Made by a program: the position numbers and the translations under genes. A DNA stretch of 64,000 nt from Elusimicrobiota bacterium (GTDB taxonomy: Bacteria > Elusimicrobiota > UBA8919): the NCBI GenBank assembly GCA_028718185.1, contig JAQUMH010000011.1, positions 1-64,000 of the forward strand, in the 5' to 3' direction. How positions within the stretch are numbered: the first letter of the stretch is position 1; each line of letters opens with the position of its first letter. Positions 17,040 to 25,900 of the stretch are shown one piece after another. The notes under the pieces were generated by a model that saw only the letters and a program-made list of their open reading frames with translations, ran no database searches and was not told the origin of the DNA.

Positions 17040-17235
17040 TTAAATTGAAATATACTTGAAAATTGAAATTTATTGAAACTTATTGAAATTTATTGAAATT
17101 TGTTGTATTTTAATTTTTGTTTCTAGTAATTTCTATCTATTTCCTAATTTCCACAAGTTTTCAGTCTTTTATATTTCTATCTATTTCTACTTATTTCCAT
17201 GTATTTCATAATTTCAATCATATATCCAATTTTCA
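17040..17235. repeat. GAAATTTATT / TTTCTATC word-repeat spacer
   Basis: Tandem words 'ttgaaatttattgaaactta' on the plus strand turn into 'atttctatctatttcctaat', giving complementary halves that could pair. A near-identical spacer lies at 40765-40858, before the PorV-like gene end. Confidence 0.5.
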
Positions 17236-17239
17236 AATT

Positions 17240-18055
17240 CTATTTATCCAAGCCTAAAAGATTTGCTAAAGTATCGCCGAAAACTTTTTTCTGGATTTCT
17301 TTATTAACATCCAATGCGTCCATTGTTTTTTTATAATCGTTATATACATCTTCTATTTCAGCGTAAGGGACATCACTACCAAAAAGTATTTTTTCCCAAG
17401 CATCCCTGCCTAAAGCGTCTTTATACCGGGAATTGCTTCTCCACCAAAGTAAATGTCCTATATCTGCAGGAGCCATTCTTTTTAGAGTAGAGCCTGTTAA
17501 ATCAAAATACAAGTTAGGATTCCACCTGCATGACATTGCAGCTTCTTCATACCATGGATTACCTAAATGTGCTCCTATTATAATTAGTTTGGGGAATGCT
17601 CTCGCTATCTTATCTAAATATATAGGACGCATCCTGTCATTGTCTATGTCGTATTTTCGCGGATCTATGCCATCATCATCATGTCTTGCTATTATGCCCA
17701 GATGGAATAATGATACCAAACCTAATTTTTCCATCTGTTCATATACAGGATAATTACTCTCGTCATCATAATCTTTTTTAGGAAGAATAAATTTTATTCC
17801 TTTAAAACCTTTACTTTTATACTCTTTTAATTGAGATATTTTACTCCCCCGGTTTATGTCAAAACTAGCAAAACCTATAAATATGTCAGGATATTTTTTA
17901 ATTGCTTGATATACTTGTTCTGTTGTTGACCACTTGTAAAAATCCGGTAGCGCCATAAGACAAACTTTGTCTATTTTTAATCTGTCACATTCTGCTGCTA
18001 ACTTTTCCGCATAATCTTTTTCGGGAAACAAGTGATGATGGCAATCTATAATCAT
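17240..18055 (-). CDS. Amidohydrolase 2-family TIM-barrel metal hydrolase/decarboxylase
   Basis: A 271-residue cytoplasmic protein with the family hallmarks: IIDCHHHLF at the start (HxH metal site), SLFHLGI, IIGAHLGNPWYEE and ILFGSDVPYAEIED (terminal aspartate). Related enzymes hydrolyse lactones or decarboxylate; in sugar loci many act on sugar lactones such as fuconolactone or rhamnonolactone, which would suit the sugar dehydrogenases nearby. A GAGAGGA ribosome binding site is 10-11 bases upstream. The gene begins a new unit: a terminator hairpin lies at 18280-18334 upstream. Confidence 0.85.
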   Translation of the reverse strand: MIIDCHHHLFPEKDYAEKLAAECDRLKIDKVCLMALPDFYKWSTTEQVYQAIKKYPDIFIGFASFDINRGSKISQLKEYKSKGFKGIKFILPKKDYDDESNYPVYEQMEKLGLVSLFHLGIIARHDDDGIDPRKYDIDNDRMRPIYLDKIARAFPKLIIIGAHLGNPWYEEAAMSCRWNPNLYFDLTGSTLKRMAPADIGHLLWWRSNSRYKDALGRDAWEKILFGSDVPYAEIEDVYNDYKKTMDALDVNKEIQKKVFGDTLANLLGLDK

Positions 18056-18279
18056 TTTTTAATAGTCCTCTCTTTAATTAAATAATTCCTCTCACCTTGA
18101 TACTGGCAAGTACTATCGTTCAGCATAACTACATTGTTTTTTTAACTCTTACATTGCAACCTTGTTGTTGTCTTTGATATTTTAATGATTGCACCAGGGG
18201 TAATTTATTACTACTTTAGCCTGTTTCTTCAACTATAATCCAATATTTGATTATATAAAATAATAAAAAAATAGCAATA

Positions 18280-18334
18280 AAAAAGAACATCCTAAAGTGA
18301 ATCTACCTAACGGTAGGCAAGTATGTTCTTTTTT
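18280..18334 (-). terminator. Intrinsic terminator
   Basis: AAAAAGAACAT pairs with ATGTTCTTTTT, and an inner CTACC-taac-GGTAG stem sits in the loop. With A- and T-tracts on both sides it should work in either direction, here ending the transcript of the DUF4091 gene at 18469. Confidence 0.7.
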
Positions 18335-18411
18335 AAATCAAATTTTGTTTCTGCAATCTACTTAAAAAAGCAAGATGTAAAAAGTAAGGAACAAGATGAC
18401 ATCGGACATTG

Positions 18412-18434
18412 CCCGCCACTAAATATTGGCGAGG
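18412..18434. repeat. CCCGCC...TGGCG hairpin repeat
   Basis: CCCGCCA, loop CTAAATAT, TGGCGAGG. One of four loci with this stem and a similar loop. Confidence 0.45.
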
Positions 18435-18468
18435 CAGGAACTTTGGACTGTCTTTCTAGCTTATTTAC

Positions 18469-20241
18469 TTATTTTTTATTTGAAAGTTTCAAAATAGCTT
18501 CTGCTAATAGTTTTCTTGCTTGAAACATATCCGAAGGATTAACTGACCATTCAGTTATGCTTTTAAATACCATACCTGAACTTTTATCAAGCACATTTTG
18601 ACCTTCAGCCGCTAATTGTGTGTTACCTTGTTCTTTATGTTTTTTAATTAACTGGTCCAACATATACAGGTAACAATAATCTTCCCTGCCGTCCCGGAAT
18701 ACATGTTCCCTGATTGTGCTTAACAAAGGCCTTGTCTTATCAATGTCCGGGTTAGGATATACATAAGAATCTCCTATACTAACTTCTTCCCTGCTTTTCC
18801 AAATTTTACTTATTCCTTGCGGAGTAATAGATTCATAATTATTAAGCCAAGGGCTTTTTTCTCCTTGTCTACAAACAAGATCATAATTAAAAACTCCGAA
18901 CAATTCAATACCATATTTAAAAGCAAGCCACTGTATAGTCCGTTCTTCTATTAAAGTTAAATCAAAGTTTTTAGCTGGGGCAAGTAAAGGACTACCCCAA
19001 TACCAGCCTATCCTATCACCTGCTTTCTTTCGTGCTTTTATAAACTCATCCGTCGGTCCTCCATCAAAAAGACGAAGATTAGCTGACCATATACCTGCAT
19101 AACCTATCATCTGGTCAAGTGCACGCTCCGCTCTACCAGCAAAATCACATTCAAAATTAGTAAATCCGACGTCTTTTATTTCTTGTTGCGACTTCTGCCA
19201 CTTTTCCAATATACCTTCTTTAGTAAAATCCGGTTCGTCCCAGGTAACTATCATAAAATTATCCAACCACTTTTTTTCTTTCAAATGATTATATAATCTT
19301 TTAAGAGCCGCTTGTCGTTCCGGGCCCATACGTTCATCATTGTTTTTAATACGAAGCGGTCCTTCAGGATAAAAAGATCTCTGGTCTACAAAAATCCAGA
19401 ATTTGTCCATACCAAGATTTATAAACTCTTCAATTTGTTTATCAAATGTCTCATAACTACCTTCACTTGGCGAAGACCAGCTTAAAAGAGTGTTTCCACG
19501 ATGATGTTTAAGCATATGTTTAGCACTGTATTTGGCATATTCAAACTGGCTCAGACCGGTACACCTAGCCCCAGAATTTAAATCACTCCAAAATAGAAAA
19601 GACAACGGACATTTCTCTATTAATACAAAATCCCAAACTGTTAAACTGATTTTTAATTCTTCGCGTTTCCCGTTTTGCGGGATTACAGATATTGTTCCAG
19701 TATAAGTTCCTGCTGCTGTGTCTTTAGGAACATAAAAGCTAAGCCATACTACAAAATTCTGTCTTGGATGAGCATCAAATACTGTGTCTGGTCGGAAAGG
19801 GTCTGGTTGATAAGCTGCAACATCTTCAAGAGTAAGTTTTCGTGGAGTTAAATACTGCTGAATCTGATTATTATTCAAATCTGTTGTAAGAGTCCTTCCT
19901 TTTGCCCATGCGACCGGATAGTATTCAAAATTGGCCGGACTTATTTTTATTACCTTTCCTTGAGTATCTGTACCTACCAAATCACTGAATTGGATCTTTA
20001 TACCTTTTAAGTCATTTTTACCTTTGGGGATTATTATAATCTGACCATCCTCATACTCATCTTTTGCAGAATATAGTGTTATTGATTTCTCTTTCCCTTG
20101 ATACGGTTTATCCCTTAACACTTTCGTTAAAGAATTTTCTAAAAATGCATCGTATAACTCCGCCCCTATACAAACATCACATAAAAAAATTATACTGATA
20201 ATAGCAAATAATATTGAACTTATTCTTCTAAAACATAACAT
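18469..20241 (-). CDS. Secreted DUF4091-type glycoside hydrolase-like protein (second copy)
   Basis: A 590-residue paralogue of the protein at 12261 with the same layout: signal peptide (about 1-27), beta-sandwich, TIM-barrel-like centre (FMIVTWDEPDF) and the DUF4091 region REHVFRDGREDYCYLYML. It is slightly longer, with an extra stretch (SPWLNNYESITPQ) before the C-terminal part. The function is inferred only as glycan cleavage. Within the locus it pairs with the CBM6/TIM protein at 20474, just as its sister at 12261 pairs with 7345. A run of G residues (aagggggg) lies 6 bases before the ATG. Confidence 0.82.
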   Translation of the reverse strand: MLCFRRISSILFAIISIIFLCDVCIGAELYDAFLENSLTKVLRDKPYQGKEKSITLYSAKDEYEDGQIIIIPKGKNDLKGIKIQFSDLVGTDTQGKVIKISPANFEYYPVAWAKGRTLTTDLNNNQIQQYLTPRKLTLEDVAAYQPDPFRPDTVFDAHPRQNFVVWLSFYVPKDTAAGTYTGTISVIPQNGKREELKISLTVWDFVLIEKCPLSFLFWSDLNSGARCTGLSQFEYAKYSAKHMLKHHRGNTLLSWSSPSEGSYETFDKQIEEFINLGMDKFWIFVDQRSFYPEGPLRIKNNDERMGPERQAALKRLYNHLKEKKWLDNFMIVTWDEPDFTKEGILEKWQKSQQEIKDVGFTNFECDFAGRAERALDQMIGYAGIWSANLRLFDGGPTDEFIKARKKAGDRIGWYWGSPLLAPAKNFDLTLIEERTIQWLAFKYGIELFGVFNYDLVCRQGEKSPWLNNYESITPQGISKIWKSREEVSIGDSYVYPNPDIDKTRPLLSTIREHVFRDGREDYCYLYMLDQLIKKHKEQGNTQLAAEGQNVLDKSSGMVFKSITEWSVNPSDMFQARKLLAEAILKLSNKK

Positions 20242-20341
20242 GTCTTACCCCCCTTATTAAACAACGTTCTTCTGTTCTCTAATCTGCTAATATATGTCAC
20301 AGCGTCTTAAGAATCGTAACTTCAGACATTCTTTCTAACGA

Positions 20342-20367
20342 CAGTGAGATAGTAATCTCACCGCTAC
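20342..20367 (-). repeat. REP-like GTAG hairpin (GTGAGAT stem)
   Basis: Minus strand: GTAGCG then GTGAGAT-tact-ATCTCAC. Stem sequence differs completely from the other copies, but the GTAG foot is kept. Confidence 0.5.
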
Positions 20368-20376
20368 ACAACTTCA

Positions 20377-20399
20377 GCAGACCGAAGGTCTGCAACTAC
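20377..20399 (-). repeat. REP-like GTAG hairpin (GCAGACC stem)
   Basis: Minus strand: GTAGTT then GCAGACC-ttc-GGTCTGC. A relative with the same stem type is at 51026-51048. Confidence 0.55.
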
Positions 20400-20449
20400 A
20401 TTTAGACACTGAACTATCTAATCTCTAATTCTCTAATCTACTAATTAAC

Positions 20450-20474
20450 TGGCACCATAAGATGGTGCAGCTAC
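20450..20474 (-). repeat. REP-like GTAG hairpin abutting a stop codon
   Basis: Minus strand: GTAGCTGCACCAT-ctt-ATGGTGCCAG. The first G of GTAG is the last base of the TAG stop of the gene ending at 20474. Nearly identical to 1682-1706. Confidence 0.6.
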
Positions 20475-22876
20475 TATTGACTGTTTTTTATTGTTATATT
20501 TATTTGGCTTACACCGGCAAGATAATCATCTGTTACTGCATGAACTGTTATTATATGTTTGCCTTTTGAATAACCGGCAGTATTCCACGAATATTCAGGA
20601 CTTGATGATATCTTAACAAGTTTGTTGTCTATGAAATAACGATAAGAAACAACAGGATTGTCCGTCTCGGAATTCTTTTTAGCGCTTACATTAATTTTAA
20701 CTGTTCCGCTTAATTTTGCGTTGTTTACCGGTGTAGTTATGGAAACAGATGGCGACAACTTAAAAAAGTTATTATCCATCACCTTGTCCCACTCTGCTCT
20801 TTCAGCAGTAGTCAATGAGTATAGTTTAAATATCCCTATACCAAGACCGGCCATTTGCGGCGATTCTGCACGTAGATATTTTATCCATAAATCAACATCT
20901 GCTTCACGACCGTTGTAGTCATCTCTGCCACCCAAAATAGCTAAATTCTTACCTTCAAGTCCGTAGTATTTTATCCAGTCAGTCCATTTCTTGATATATG
21001 TCCTGTAGTCCTTCATTCCACGATAGATATATATCTCCGGCTTGTAAAGGTTCATTATATCGCTTGCATTTGCCATTACGTCATCAAAACCATCCCCATA
21101 ATAACCGGCAAACATTAAAAAATTAGGGTATTGTTTTTTCACCCGTCTTAGTGCACTGATAGACTCTTTGACCCGATTGTCACCTTCCCATACAACCCAT
21201 TCATCAATGGATACACCATAATATCCTTCACTGGCAATTTTAAAATAATTATTATACATTTTTTCTTCGGTGTCAAGATACCCTGGATTATCAGCCTTCG
21301 ATGCATCATCTCTTGCAGCATAGGTAAATGGTATCGGTAGTTTTCCTTTTTCAATCATTTCACCTTGCCATGATTTAGTCATCCACTTATAACCAGAATA
21401 ATTCATAGTTTCATGAGGTTGTTCACCAGGACCACCACACCAGTAAATAATATATGGCGGATTTATAGGTGCAAGATTAGGATTTGGGAATACTGCCCCT
21501 TCATGAAAAAACAACTTGTCATTTGACGGAGTAAGTGAAATTTTGGAATTATTATTTGATATAGCATTGGATGTAATATTTTGTTTTAATTGTCTTTCAC
21601 TCAAAATGTTTATGTAATCAAAATTACCGGTAGCCGTACTGCCTGTAGTATCCATTACCAACTTCATTATATGTTTTCCCGGAGTTAAACTTACTCCTGT
21701 TTTCTTTATCGTTTGCCAAATCTGAAATCCACCTGTATTAGGGACTGTTATGGGTCCTGTTTTATCCACATCATCAAACTCTACATGGAAATTACCGCCG
21801 CTACCGCCGCATCCTACCCGAACTTCTATTGTATATGTTCCCGCTGTTTTTACATTTACTGTATATTTTAACCATTCATTAGCATAAACCCAGCCAATAT
21901 CATAACCTCCACTTGCATCACTACAAGGTTCAACATCTACATCTTCAGTTGTACGATATGCATTTCCTGAATCACCTGATGTTGTGTCATAATATGCTAC
22001 ACCTTGACCACCATTGTCATAATCTTCTACTTCTATTTTACATGGAATCTGAAATGGTATTCCTTTATATGGAGTAGTTATACCGATAGCTTTTGTATTG
22101 CCATTAGGACTATTTGATACACTTGACCAGTTTGGTACATCATCTGCTGTCTTTATTGCAAAATAGTATTTCATTGAAGGTGAAAGACCGAGAATATTGA
22201 ATTTCTCCGATCTGGATTTCTCTTGTGCTGTTATTGTATCTTTGACTTTAGTTGCAGAATTCCAGTTAGCATCAGTTATTGGAGAAAATGAGTACCTTAT
22301 ATCATATGGTATATATCTTGATACAAACGCGCTACTATTGTTGTTATCACCAGGAGCAGTCCAAGTAAGCGTAATTGAGTTCGATGTTGTGCCGCTTGTT
22401 GCAAGGTCTATTATTTTACCAGGTGGCGTTGTATCTGTGAGAGCAGGTGTTGTGGCACTTGGTGATTTAGATAATGGCGACCAGTTTGGTACTTTGTCAC
22501 CTGCCTTGATAGCAAAGTAATATTTTTTTGAAGGAGAAAGACCAAAAACAATAAACGATTCCGCAGAACCGGCAGGATTTGGAACCAGGTCACATTTGAC
22601 CATAGTGGCTGAGTTCCATTCTGCTTCTGTAGTTATTGGTGAAAGAGAATACCTGATATCATATTTTGTTGCTGTGCCCGAATAACCGTCATCACCAACA
22701 GACCGCCATACAAGTGTGATTGATTTAGCAGTCGGATATGCCGTCAGAAAATATGTTATCTTGGCAGGTGGTGTTGTATCAGTTGCACCTGATAAAATAC
22801 TGCCCGCAAACATAACTACTATAAACATGCATACTACAAAATTGCATACAATTTTTACTAACTTTTGCATAGACAT
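20474..22876 (-). CDS. Secreted Fn3-CBM6-TIM-barrel glycosidase-like protein (second copy)
   Basis: About 800 residues, paralogue of 7345: signal peptide, two Fn3 domains, CBM6 (KIEVEDYDNGG, VYANEWLKYTVN, TPGKHIMKLVMD), TIM-barrel-like domain (GYYGVSIDEWVVW, NLYKPEIYIYR, LWIKYLRAESPQ) and a C-terminal Ig-like domain. The corresponding acids to its sister are conserved, supporting DEW and PEIY as functional sites. No PNPYNP tag. The start at 22876 (MSMQKL) aligns with the sister's MSRQKL; an ATG at 22870 has better spacing (9) from AAGGGGG, and one at 22906 has none. The stop TAG touches a REP-like hairpin. Confidence 0.84.
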   Translation of the reverse strand: MSMQKLVKIVCNFVVCMFIVVMFAGSILSGATDTTPPAKITYFLTAYPTAKSITLVWRSVGDDGYSGTATKYDIRYSLSPITTEAEWNSATMVKCDLVPNPAGSAESFIVFGLSPSKKYYFAIKAGDKVPNWSPLSKSPSATTPALTDTTPPGKIIDLATSGTTSNSITLTWTAPGDNNNSSAFVSRYIPYDIRYSFSPITDANWNSATKVKDTITAQEKSRSEKFNILGLSPSMKYYFAIKTADDVPNWSSVSNSPNGNTKAIGITTPYKGIPFQIPCKIEVEDYDNGGQGVAYYDTTSGDSGNAYRTTEDVDVEPCSDASGGYDIGWVYANEWLKYTVNVKTAGTYTIEVRVGCGGSGGNFHVEFDDVDKTGPITVPNTGGFQIWQTIKKTGVSLTPGKHIMKLVMDTTGSTATGNFDYINILSERQLKQNITSNAISNNNSKISLTPSNDKLFFHEGAVFPNPNLAPINPPYIIYWCGGPGEQPHETMNYSGYKWMTKSWQGEMIEKGKLPIPFTYAARDDASKADNPGYLDTEEKMYNNYFKIASEGYYGVSIDEWVVWEGDNRVKESISALRRVKKQYPNFLMFAGYYGDGFDDVMANASDIMNLYKPEIYIYRGMKDYRTYIKKWTDWIKYYGLEGKNLAILGGRDDYNGREADVDLWIKYLRAESPQMAGLGIGIFKLYSLTTAERAEWDKVMDNNFFKLSPSVSITTPVNNAKLSGTVKINVSAKKNSETDNPVVSYRYFIDNKLVKISSSPEYSWNTAGYSKGKHIITVHAVTDDYLAGVSQINITIKNSQ

Positions 22877-22886
22877 TAACCCCCTT

Positions 22887-22985
22887 AAACAAGACACAAG
22901 AAACAAGATGCAAGAAATAAGATTAAAGATCTAAGATTCAAGAAATAAGATAACATCTGATATCTGACTTCTGACCTCTTGCTTA
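22887..22985. repeat. AAGATTCAAGAAATAAG word-repeat spacer
   Basis: Words such as 'aagatgcaagaaataag', 'aagattcaagaaataag' and 'ctgatatctgacttctgac' fill the gap. Similar words are at 7230-7265 and, within coding sequence, at 32525-32665. Confidence 0.5.
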
Positions 22986-22989
22986 TATC

Positions 22990-25900
22990 TTACTTCACTA
23001 GCCCTATTTTTCCGGTTTTTTTACTACCGGCAGCGTCTTCTATCTGGTAAATATATACTCCTCTACCTACTTTGTCACCATCATCATTCTTACCATCCCA
23101 CTCGAGCCAGCCAAGATTACCAAAATCTATTTCTTTGAGTTCCCTAACCATCTCACCCGTCACACTATACAATTTCATAACACAGTTCATTGGTAAATTA
23201 ATTATCTTCAATTTACCCTGTACCGCTGTATTAGGATTATATGGGGTTGGATAGACTTTAACATTATTGATATCAGCAGATACATAACTGCCCAATATAC
23301 GATATGTTGAGAAGTGTCTGACTGTTGCGGTTACCGTATTGTTTGCTTTGTCTACTGTCTGGACTCCTGTAACCAAATCCCAATCTGTCCCGGTCCAGTA
23401 ATAGATTCTAAGTCCATCTTCGTTTAATGTCCCTATATCCGCTTTTGTATATGGTATCGTTATGTTCACTGCCCTTGTGAATACCTGGTTTTCCAATACA
23501 GGAGCATTATTATTAAATGTTAACTCGCCAAAATCATAACATATCGGATTAACTGTATTAACATATTTCATTGTGTTCCTAACTGCCGGTGCTGCACTAG
23601 TCTTTATTGAGGCAAGAAACTTATTTGCGGACAGAACTCCTGTCGGTATTAATATCTTTAGACCGTTGGAACCTCGTATTGAACCACCCTGGTAGCCTAC
23701 TAATTTCGCTATATACATATCACTGAAATTTATCACTACCGGAGCTGTAACGTCTCCAGTCAGTTCAATTGTATTTATATCACTACGGAACGGGATTGCG
23801 ACTTCCTTCTCTCCTGCATCTGCTTCAATTAAAGTTGAATCAGTAGTATCAAGGACACTACTCTTGCTGTTCTTGGTTGTAAGTGTTACTGTCCCGGTGT
23901 AATCGGTTGCTAAACTGTTCTCATCCAAATTATATACCTGAACCTTGAACTTCAAACTCGCTGATGCTGATGCGCCTACTTTGGTTGTAGTTGTTCCATC
24001 ATCGTAGTAATAGGTATATATTCTGTGCTTTATATTATTAAGTGTCTTAAAACTATATTGAGATGATGTTGCAAGATTGTCTGATGAGTCACGGCTATAG
24101 ACCTTATAATAATAGGTTTTGTTCTTCAGTAACCCGGTAATGGAAACACTGTGTAACCTTGTCATGTTGATATCTAATGGAGATACTGTGCCAAGTGCTG
24201 TTGTAGTACCATATCCTACCTGAGTGTCGGAATTCTCATCAGTTGTCCATGTTATTATGGCACCATTTGTTGTTACACTGGCTCGGACATTGGTTATTAT
24301 CGGCGGAGTAGACGGTATATATGTCACCGTTATTGTTGCTACCTTTACATTATCTGATGTATCGGTTGCTCTTGCATATATTATATTAGGACCACTCACT
24401 AATGAGAAGCCACTTTTGTTCCATGTCGCTAACCCTGTCGCTGTTTCGTATATTCCTGATACGCCAACCTTTACCTCTACTCTCTTTAACCCTACATTAT
24501 CGGATGCTGTACCACTTATTGTTATTGGTGAGGTCGGTACTATAGAGTTATTTGCCGGTGAGGTTATATTTATTATCGGTAATATATTATCAGGTGCTGT
24601 TATTGTAAAATTGGCATTGGATGAATCTGTAGGACTGCCATTGCCATTGGACTGAACCCTTATTAGGCAGTTTGTGCTTGGTGTGTTGGGGATTGTTATC
24701 ACTTGACTGCCATTTGATGCTGGTACACTGGGGACAAGCGTATTCCATGTAGTCCCGCCATTTGTGGATAAATCTATATTTATATTGCCTACGAAAATTG
24801 GCCATGTGCCTTGAATTGTCCATTCTACTTTCTGGTTGCTATTTGCTGGCCATGTCTCTCCTCCATTGGGTGATGTTACGGTTATTGTCGGAGGAGGAGG
24901 CACTGTTCCACTACTTACCCTTATTAATTCAATGTAATTTAAATCGCCACAGTATGTTGCTACGTTATCTAACATTACTAACCTCATTATCTGGTTACCT
25001 GCGGTTAGCGATATCCTGGGTGTAACTTCTATTGAGCGCCATATTGTATCTGGAATTACTATTATTGACGGCGTTACTATATCTGCTGAACTAGTCTTTA
25101 TGAATTCTATGTGGATTGGTCCAGTAATATCAGGTGCATTGCTTGAGCGTAGCCTTATTTTATAATCGCCATCTTGAACCACATTTATACTGTATTCAAG
25201 CCATTCGCCAGGTTGTGCCCACCCTACATGATACCCTCCTCCGCCGGTATCACTGTCTGTTCCTATATCTACTCCTTCATTTGGTCGGTATAAACCACTT
25301 CGGTTAGTAGTATCTCTATCATGGTATGCTATGCCCTCACCACTACCTGTTGTTACCATATCATAATCTTCTACTTGTATAGTTGTCGTCCCGGAGCCTA
25401 CTGACCATGGCAATGTTGAAGTTATATCTTCAGGATGATATGCATGCTGCGGTGGTGGTGGAGTACCGCCTATTGTTACTACTTGTGGTGGTGTAGATAT
25501 CTTAGACAAACCGCCACTATCTGTTGCTTTCGCTGTTATACTGTAATCCCCCGGATTGTTAACAGTCCATACAAACTCATATGGCGAACTGGTGTCTGTT
25601 CCAATCCAGTTGTTACTATTATTGTAAAAATCTACTTGGTTTATGCTCTTACCATCATATGCTGTTGCGTTTACTTTTATTGTTAAAGTAGCAGGTGGAT
25701 TACTGCCATTTATTACTCCTATTGTGCTAATACTTACAACCGGTGGTTGCTGCACATCGGCAGTATCCAGTATTCGCAGTGCTATATCATCAGTATAACT
25801 CGGTGGAATCAGTACTTTTGTACCTCCGGTGTGTGGAAATGTCTCTGTTTTATCTATGTTACCTGTTTTAGTATTAACCCATTCTACTTTATAGGTGCCT

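Larger units (their letters stand above)
18056..18468 (-). other. Intergenic region with terminator and CCCGCC hairpin
   Basis: A 413-base gap without a gene. It holds the terminator at 18280-18334 and a CCCGCCACTAAATATTGGCG hairpin repeat at 18412-18434. The remainder (18060-18280) is expected to hold the promoter for 17240, but I see no clear boxes. Confidence 0.5.

Noticed and set aside
18120-18200. Promoter for the amidohydrolase gene (TTGCAA ... TATGCT, minus strand)
   Set aside because: The gap between boxes is 22 bases or more, too long for a sigma-70 promoter.
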